Shown here piece after piece: positions 6,967-11,293 of a stretch of 11,293 nucleotides of DNA. The stretch spans positions 1-11,293 of the forward strand of contig JASHYS010000062.1 of the NCBI GenBank assembly GCA_030042915.1. The letters run 5' to 3'. Each line of letters begins with the position of its first letter. Positions within the stretch are counted from its first letter, which is position 1. The position numbers and the translations under genes were made by a program. The notes under the pieces are model-generated. The model ran no database searches. It had not been told where the DNA came from and saw only the letters and a program-made list of their open reading frames with translations. The stretch comes from Acidobacteriaceae bacterium (GTDB lineage Bacteria; Acidobacteriota; Terriglobia; Terriglobales; Acidobacteriaceae).

Positions 6967-8229
6967 ACATCCCAGAAACACCGGCGCAATGTGGCGGTCG
7001 TACAAGTTTTCCGTCACATTCTTCGCAATCACGGCCTCGTTGGCTTCGAGCAGATCAACGTAGCGGCGCCCCATCTTGGCAGCCACTTTGAAGCCCACGT
7101 GCAGCAATTGTCGCAAACCGCTATTGTAAGCTGCCGCTCCCTCCGCGTGGCGCAGTGCTGATGTGTATTGCTCCGAACTCCAGCCGCGCACTTCTTCGGC
7201 TGACGGCAGCTTGCGGGGATCGATGTCGATGACAGTGGCATAGGGCGCGCATAACTCCTCACGATGCGCCAACGCCTCCGCGTACACTTCCTTGGCCAGT
7301 TCCAGGCCTTCACCGCCGGCTTCGGCCAGGCCGATCAGCTCCTCAAGCCAGGTGGTGCCCGCGGTCTTCAAATGTACGCCCACATTCATCCGCTTCATGT
7401 TCGCGTGGATCGCCGGGTAGATTGAGAACTTGTCGCTGCCCGAGTGGATGCTGAGCTTCAGGTTCTCAGGCAAACCGTATTGCTTCACCGCGTAGGCAAT
7501 CGCTGCAATGTCCAGCGCCATCTCGCGCTCGAACTGCTTGACATCGCCCACGTAATCCACGCCCTTGTTAAATCGCCCGCTGAACTTGGGAGCGATGGTC
7601 TGCACCGGAATGCCTTCATCGGCGATGGCCGCCAGAATGATGAGCAGCTCCACCGGGCTCTGCGCGCGATCGGTTTCGTCCATCGACACCTCGGGAACAA
7701 ACTTCCCCTCACCTTTGGCGCTCAGCACCCGGCGATAGACTTCGCCGGCCTTCTTCACGGCGGCCAGAAACTTCTCGGCGGTGCGGTGAAGGATTTCGGC
7801 CGAGATCTCAAATGCCTCATCGGCTCCGGCCAGCGCGATGCTTCCATGCAGTTCGGGATGCTTGTTCACAAAGCTTTTTATGTCGGCCGGCGGCGCCGCG
7901 CGCCCGATGATATCCGCCACATCAAAGGTGAAAAAATCGCATGGCGCCAGGAATCGTCCCACGGTTTCGGCGGTGATATGGTCGGCGTCGCAGAAGTATG
8001 GCAACCTCCAGTGCAGCGCCTTCACGGCGGCATCGGCAGCCTGGCGCACCGACGACGGGTCGGAGCCGATAATCATGTGTTCGCGATTCGATTTGTTCCA
8101 AACCGGCACTACCTCGACGCCGTGTTGCAGCGCCTTGATGCATGCCTGCAGTTGCGCTTTGGCCTGGTGCGCAAATCGGTCGCCGACGCCCACCGAATAC
8201 TTGCTGAGCTTGAGACCCTGAGTTCCCAT
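6958..8229 (-). CDS. uxaE: Tagaturonate/fructuronate epimerase (UxaE family)
   Basis: A 423-residue cytosolic enzyme that interconverts D-tagaturonate and D-fructuronate, letting galacturonate enter the fructuronate-mannonate branch without altronate enzymes. It matches what I recall of the Thermotoga UxaE (TM0440) in several blocks: GVGDRF near residue 15, DADH at 81-84, EVSMDET (D184, E185), a KGVDYxGDxxQFERE segment, and SIHSGSDKFSIYP with H262, D266 and K267, followed by HLKTAGTTWLEE. The conserved Asp, Glu and His residues fit a metal-dependent epimerase. It appears to lack roughly the first 100 residues of the Thermotoga protein, and the family core starts almost at the ATG. A GAGGA lies about 10 nt upstream of the start. 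It sits between the LarA-like gene (86-bp gap holding a palindromic repeat) and the SDR gene (42 bp). The C-terminal SS and stop fall in a short repeat, so the exact end may vary between strains. Confidence 0.88.
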   Translation of the reverse strand: MGTQGLKLSKYSVGVGDRFAHQAKAQLQACIKALQHGVEVVPVWNKSNREHMIIGSDPSSVRQAADAAVKALHWRLPYFCDADHITAETVGRFLAPCDFFTFDVADIIGRAAPPADIKSFVNKHPELHGSIALAGADEAFEISAEILHRTAEKFLAAVKKAGEVYRRVLSAKGEGKFVPEVSMDETDRAQSPVELLIILAAIADEGIPVQTIAPKFSGRFNKGVDYVGDVKQFEREMALDIAAIAYAVKQYGLPENLKLSIHSGSDKFSIYPAIHANMKRMNVGVHLKTAGTTWLEELIGLAEAGGEGLELAKEVYAEALAHREELCAPYATVIDIDPRKLPSAEEVRGWSSEQYTSALRHAEGAAAYNSGLRQLLHVGFKVAAKMGRRYVDLLEANEAVIAKNVTENLYDRHIAPVFLGCSS

Positions 8230-8239
8230 AGTCGTTTGT

Positions 8240-8287
8240 CATCCTCAAGCGAGTCCGCCTGAGGCGGACGAGTGGAAGGATCTGCGA
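8240..8287. repeat. REP/MITE-like intergenic palindrome between the larA homologue and uxaE
   Basis: GTCATCCT at 8239-8246 begins an imperfect hairpin whose inner stem is perfect: GTCCGCCT at 8253-8260, a single G, then AGGCGGAC at 8262-8269. The outer arms ATCCT (8241-8245) and AGGAT (8278-8282) also pair, with an internal bulge of seven bases on each side. The element ends in GGATCTGC. The GTCATCCT...AAGGATCTGC frame resembles dispersed palindromic repeats I recall from acidobacterial and other genomes. In the operon mRNA it could form a stable stem that limits mRNA decay or transcription into uxaE. Confidence 0.6.
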
Positions 8288-8315
8288 TTGTTGAATGAAC
8301 GTCGATGACAGCACA

Positions 8316-9632
8316 CTAGCGGGCATGGCCTGCGGCAACCGCGGCATCCGCCGCAGTTGCGCTCTCGAAACGGCTGCGATGCGCCCACAATCCCAGCCCC
8401 GGGTTGGCAACAAAGAAAATCTCTTCTCCGCCCACTCGGTTGTAGCCGTGGCGCAGCTTCTGGGGATCGTATCGCTTGATCATGGTTTTTAAGTCGCTGT
8501 ATGCAAATCCCACGCCCTCGATCTCTTCGCGGCTCAGCTCGGCCGGGCACCAGGTAATCTTGAAGCGGCCTTCCGACGACCCGTGAATCAGGTGCGCTGC
8601 AGCGCTCAAATCCGCAGCCAGGTCCGCATTTTCCTTCACTGCTTTCAGCGTGGCCGGTGTTCCGCGATAGCCATATTCGCGGATCAGCGCATCAATCCCC
8701 TTGTCCTCGCCGAACTCCCTCACGCCCGGCGCCAGGATGATCAGCTCCGCGCCATCGGCAAGCGCCATGCGCGTGCGGTACACCGCCTTGTTGCCGATCC
8801 AGGTGCTGTGAAACTCCGTGGGATCGAGATAAACCACGGCTTTCTTGATCGGCTCGTCGACCATTTCGAAATTGACCTTCAGGCTCAGCTCGGCCGCCCG
8901 CAGGAAGCACTCGAGGTCATCGCCGATGAACAATCCGCGCACCGCCAGGCCGCCGTTTTTGCCGCGACCCACCACAGTCTGCACGTACACGATGGGCAGA
9001 TGCCGCAGGAATCGCTCGCAGGCCAGGTTGAGCACGTTGCGTACGGGATTTTCGGCCCTGCCCATGATCCGCTCCATCCCGTACACCGCGCCCAGGTAGT
9101 GGCTGCGGTTGATGCCTTCGCGCCCGCCCGTGCCAATCAGAATGTTTTTGGAGTGGTTGGCCATGCCGATCACTTCATGCGGCACTACCTGTCCGATCGA
9201 CAGGATTAGGTCGAATCCGCCCTGCGAGATCAGCCGGTTCACCTGCGCCAGCCATGTGTAGTTCAGCTTGCCTTCCGACTGCTCGCGGATATATTCCGCG
9301 GGAAGCTCGCCCAGCGTCTCGATGTCGGTGCGCCAGTTATGCACTTTGAAGAGTTCCAGCGGCACGCCGCCAAACATGTGTCCGATCTGGTCAGGCCGCA
9401 TGGGCGTGTGCGTGCCGATGGCGGGCAGCACAGCCTTCAGGCAGCCGCCGTAGTGCTGCCAGACATACCGCGTCAGATCGCCGGCCCGTGAATGTTCGCG
9501 GCTCCGGTCCGGCGGCACGGCCAGCACGCTCTTGCGCGGGCCCAGCTTAGCCAGGCTGTCCACCAGCAGTTCTTGCAGCTGCTCTGCCGAAAGATCCGTC
9601 TCCGTGCTGCCTACGCAACAATAAAGGCTCAT
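8316..9632 (-). CDS. LarA-family nickel-pincer-dependent racemase/epimerase homologue (DUF2088)
   Basis: A 438-residue cytosolic homologue of lactate racemase LarA, whose family interconverts stereoisomers at the alpha-carbon of 2-hydroxy acids using a nickel-pincer nucleotide bound to a lysine. Seen: GTHTPM with H75, VVPHEVIG with H152, NHSKNI with K162, and NRSHYL with H178. These match Lactobacillus plantarum LarA H108, H174, K184 (cofactor lysine) and H200. The spacing is the same: 10 residues from His to Lys and 16 from Lys to His. The N-terminal PPDRSREHS replaces the usual DDxTRPTP-like motif, so substrate binding probably differs from lactate. GGAG lies 8 nt before the ATG. The gene follows uxaC by 35 bp and precedes uxaE, so a sugar acid is the likely substrate; mannonate/gluconate C2 epimerisation is one possibility. 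Cofactor genes larB, larC and larE are not in the window. Family sure, substrate inferred. Confidence 0.87.
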   Translation of the reverse strand: MSLYCCVGSTETDLSAEQLQELLVDSLAKLGPRKSVLAVPPDRSREHSRAGDLTRYVWQHYGGCLKAVLPAIGTHTPMRPDQIGHMFGGVPLELFKVHNWRTDIETLGELPAEYIREQSEGKLNYTWLAQVNRLISQGGFDLILSIGQVVPHEVIGMANHSKNILIGTGGREGINRSHYLGAVYGMERIMGRAENPVRNVLNLACERFLRHLPIVYVQTVVGRGKNGGLAVRGLFIGDDLECFLRAAELSLKVNFEMVDEPIKKAVVYLDPTEFHSTWIGNKAVYRTRMALADGAELIILAPGVREFGEDKGIDALIREYGYRGTPATLKAVKENADLAADLSAAAHLIHGSSEGRFKITWCPAELSREEIEGVGFAYSDLKTMIKRYDPQKLRHGYNRVGGEEIFFVANPGLGLWAHRSRFESATAADAAVAAGHAR

Positions 9633-9667
9633 ACCGCAAACTCCGTTTGAAACCCGTCACCTGCCAT

Positions 9668-11068
9668 TTACAACCGGTACGCCTTCTTCACCAGATCGTA
9701 AGTCAAAGCGTGCGCCAGTTCGAACGCCTCGTCCTGGTCGAGCCGGTGTTCCGCCACCAGCCGCGCCAAAAACGAGCAATCGATGCGGCGCGCCACGTCG
9801 TGCCGCGCCGGAATGGATAAAAACGCCCGCGTGTCGTCGTTGAATCCCACCGTGTTGTAAAAGCCGGCTGTCTCCGTTGCCAACTCGCGGAAGCGCATCA
9901 TGCCCTCAGGACTGTCATGAAACCACCACGGAGGGCCAAGGCGCAAGCAGGGATAGTGGCCGGCCAGAGGCGCCAATTCGCGGCTGATGGTCGACTCGTC
10001 GAGCATGAAAAGGATGATGGTGAGGTTCTTCTCGTTGCCGAACCGGTTCAGCAGCGGCCGCAGCGCATACACATAGTCGGTGGGCCCGGGAATATCCGCG
10101 CCCATATCGCGCCCGTACTTTTCGTAGATCAGGCGGTTGTGGTTGCGCACTGCCCCGGGGTGGATCTGCATCACCAGCCCGTCCTCCACGCTCATCCGCG
10201 CCATCTCTGTCAGCATCTGCGCCCGGAAAAGCTCCTGCTCGGCCGCATCGGCTTTGCCGCCGCGAATTTTGCTGAAAAGCGCTGCCGCCTCGCCCTCCGT
10301 CAGGTCCGCGGTCTGCGCTGTAGGATGCCCGTGGTCGGTCGACGTGCAGCCCAGCGCCTTGAATCGCGCCCGCGCCTTGGCCAGCGCGTTCAGGTAGCCT
10401 TTCCACGTCGACGTGTCTTCCCCGTTTTGTTCGCCCAGCCTAGCAATCGACTCCGCAAACCCCCTGAACTCCGGATCCACCACCGCATCGGGCCGGAATG
10501 CTGGAATAATCCGTCCCTTCCATCCCGACGCCCGAATCGCCTGGTGGTCTTTCAGCGGATCCAGGGCAGACTCGGTCGTCGACAGCACTTCAATATTGAA
10601 TTTTTCGTAAAGCGCTCGCGGCCGGAACTGGGGCGTCTTCAGCTTCTCTGCAATGGTGTCGAAATACAGGTCGGCGGTTTTCTCGCTCAGCCGTTCCTTC
10701 ATCCCAAATTGCTTCTCGAACGCATAATCCAGCCACATGCGCGTGGGTGTGCCGCGAAACAGATAGTAGTGGCTGGCGAAGATCCTCCATACTTTGCGCG
10801 GCTGCTTCACCACCGGCTGCCCGATCTCCAGGTCTTCCATCGACACGCCCTGGCTATACAGCATGCGAAACACATAATGATCGGGCTGCACAAACAGCGT
10901 TGCCGGGTCAGGAAATGGCTCGTCTTTGGCAAACCACGAAGCCTGCGTATGCCCGTGCGGGCTCACAATGGGCAAATTGTGTACCTGTTTATATAAGGAA
11001 CGCGCTATCTTGCGGGTGCTGGCCTCAGCGGGGAACAAACGGTCTTCGTGCAGCAGCATGGAATTCAT
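9668..11068 (-). CDS. uxaC: Uronate isomerase (glucuronate/galacturonate isomerase)
   Basis: A 466-residue cytosolic amidohydrolase-superfamily enzyme, close to the usual length of about 470. It isomerises D-galacturonate to D-tagaturonate and D-glucuronate to D-fructuronate, the first intracellular step. Seen: metal-ligand HxH in SPHGH (H38, H40), a TDHGH block (D245-H248), QIHPGAVRNHN, the GPPWWFHDS segment and GFNDDTR (409-414) followed by SIPARHDVARRID, all standard UxaC blocks. GAGG a few bases before the ATG at 11068 supports the start; M4 is an in-frame alternative. It is the first gene of the minus-strand operon with the larA homologue, uxaE and the SDR. A candidate -10 box (11125-11130) and a GntR-type palindrome (11111-11123) lie just upstream, so induction by uronate is likely. 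Confidence 0.95.
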   Translation of the reverse strand: MNSMLLHEDRLFPAEASTRKIARSLYKQVHNLPIVSPHGHTQASWFAKDEPFPDPATLFVQPDHYVFRMLYSQGVSMEDLEIGQPVVKQPRKVWRIFASHYYLFRGTPTRMWLDYAFEKQFGMKERLSEKTADLYFDTIAEKLKTPQFRPRALYEKFNIEVLSTTESALDPLKDHQAIRASGWKGRIIPAFRPDAVVDPEFRGFAESIARLGEQNGEDTSTWKGYLNALAKARARFKALGCTSTDHGHPTAQTADLTEGEAAALFSKIRGGKADAAEQELFRAQMLTEMARMSVEDGLVMQIHPGAVRNHNRLIYEKYGRDMGADIPGPTDYVYALRPLLNRFGNEKNLTIILFMLDESTISRELAPLAGHYPCLRLGPPWWFHDSPEGMMRFRELATETAGFYNTVGFNDDTRAFLSIPARHDVARRIDCSFLARLVAEHRLDQDEAFELAHALTYDLVKKAYRL

Positions 11069-11110
11069 TCTACCTCGCGTGCTTATCGTCGATGCCCGAA
11101 AGCAGGCAAA

Positions 11111-11123
11111 GAGGTCGGACCAG
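11111..11123. promoter_or_regulatory. Candidate GntR-type operator upstream of uxaC
   Basis: GAGGTCGGACCAG contains the palindrome GGTC-G-GACC and matches the site at 4306-4318 at 10 of 13 positions. The core AGGTCGGACCA differs from TGGTnnnACCA only in its first base. It lies 43 nt upstream of the uxaC ATG and directly downstream of the possible -10 box, where repressors often bind. Confidence 0.45.
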
Positions 11124-11124
11124 A

Positions 11125-11130
11125 AGTATA
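11125..11130 (-). promoter_or_regulatory. Possible -10 box for the uxaC operon
   Basis: On the minus strand this reads TATACT, five of six consensus bases, with transcription starting near 11118 inside the palindrome at 11111-11123. It also sits in a dyad GAAGT-ATAC-ACTTC (11123-11136). No convincing -35 box is seen at 16-18 nt, so the assignment is weak. Confidence 0.3.
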
Positions 11131-11212
11131 CACTTCCTTGCTGTGCGCCGTCGGTGTTTCGCTGCTTTCTCTCAACTGGTCCAAGTTTTTCAATTCAAAC
11201 CCGCTTTTCAGT

Positions 11213-11218
11213 GATAAT
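11213..11218 (+). promoter_or_regulatory. Possible -10 box for the rightward gene at 11266
   Basis: GATAAT matches the -10 consensus at five of six bases and would start transcription near 11225, exactly where the hairpin-forming leader begins. The -35 region is only a weak match (TTCAAT at 11189-11194). Confidence 0.3.
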
Positions 11219-11223
11219 CTCGC

Positions 11224-11265
11224 TTTGATCCTGATTTTTAAGGATCGAAAGAGGGTCCCGATCCT
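11224..11265 (+). promoter_or_regulatory. Leader with two mutually exclusive hairpins before the ATG at 11266
   Basis: Arm 1 at 11224-11232 can pair with arm 2 at 11241-11249 (nine pairs, one G-U, 8-nt loop). The first seven bases of arm 2 (AGGATCG, 11241-11247) can instead pair perfectly with CGATCCT at 11259-11265, which touches the ATG and puts the GAGGG at 11251-11255 in the loop. The complementarity is seen; regulation is inferred. The same dyads could also be protein-binding sites in DNA. Confidence 0.5.
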
Positions 11266-11293
11266 ATGGCGCGCGTCAGGCAAGACGATCCAA
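11266..11293 (+). CDS. Start of a divergently transcribed gene (runs out of the window)
   Basis: ATG at 11266 follows GAGGG at 11251-11255 with a 10-nt spacing and opens a frame MARVRQDDP that continues to the window end. Nine residues are too few to name a family. Its position divergent from the uxaC operon, with palindromes between, would suit a transcriptional regulator of uronate use, but that is a guess from context. Confidence 0.4.

Noticed and set aside
7444..8262. Plus-strand frame of 272 codons antisense to uxaE
   Set aside because: Shadow of a real gene; composition is low-complexity His/Arg/Leu-rich and it runs into the palindromic repeat.
9917..10996. Plus-strand frame of 359 codons antisense to uxaC
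   Set aside because: Another GC-driven shadow; uxaC on the minus strand is complete and well conserved.
11083..11283. Minus-strand frame of 66 codons at the right edge
   Set aside because: No Shine-Dalgarno or motif, and it crosses the palindromes and the better-supported plus-strand start at 11266.

Overview
The window is GC-rich and densely coded, with no rRNA, tRNA, CRISPR array or transposase that I can see. Protein family content (secreted GH3 and GH28 enzymes, a split uronate catabolic operon with UxaE, a cyclic-nucleotide-type sensor kinase behind a thioredoxin-reductase-like flavoprotein, short GTCATCCT...AAGGATCT-type intergenic palindromes) suggests a soil Acidobacteriota, probably class Terriglobia. 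This placement is inferred from gene content and style, not from a marker gene.

Layout. Positions 1-2076 (+ strand) hold the 3' part of a thioredoxin-reductase-like FAD oxidoreductase, then a histidine kinase with an N-terminal cyclic-nucleotide-binding-like domain. This looks like a two-gene signalling unit. It converges on a secreted GH3 beta-glycosidase (2098-4197, minus). A 178-bp divergent promoter region (4198-4375) separates GH3 from a secreted GH28 polygalacturonase-type enzyme (4376-5665, plus). That region carries an unusually symmetric set of inverted motifs, including a TGGTnnnACCA site of the kind bound by FadR-subfamily GntR regulators. A small lipoprotein follows (5719-6030, minus).

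Positions 6139-11068 (minus) look like one operon, transcribed uxaC, a LarA-family (DUF2088) nickel enzyme homologue, uxaE, then an SDR dehydrogenase. The metabolic reading is that GH28 and GH3 break down pectin or hemicellulose outside the cytoplasm. UxaC isomerises D-galacturonate to D-tagaturonate (and glucuronate to fructuronate). UxaE epimerises tagaturonate to fructuronate. The SDR is placed to reduce fructuronate to mannonate. This bypasses the classical UxaB/UxaA altronate branch. The LarA-like protein is the unexplained member: it keeps the residues expected for the nickel-pincer cofactor and catalysis, so it may epimerise a sugar acid of this pathway.

At the right edge (11069-11293) a divergent intergenic region holds a second copy of the GntR-like palindrome. 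It is followed by three mutually complementary segments that can form alternative hairpins directly before a new ATG at 11266, probably the start of a divergently transcribed gene that runs out of the window.
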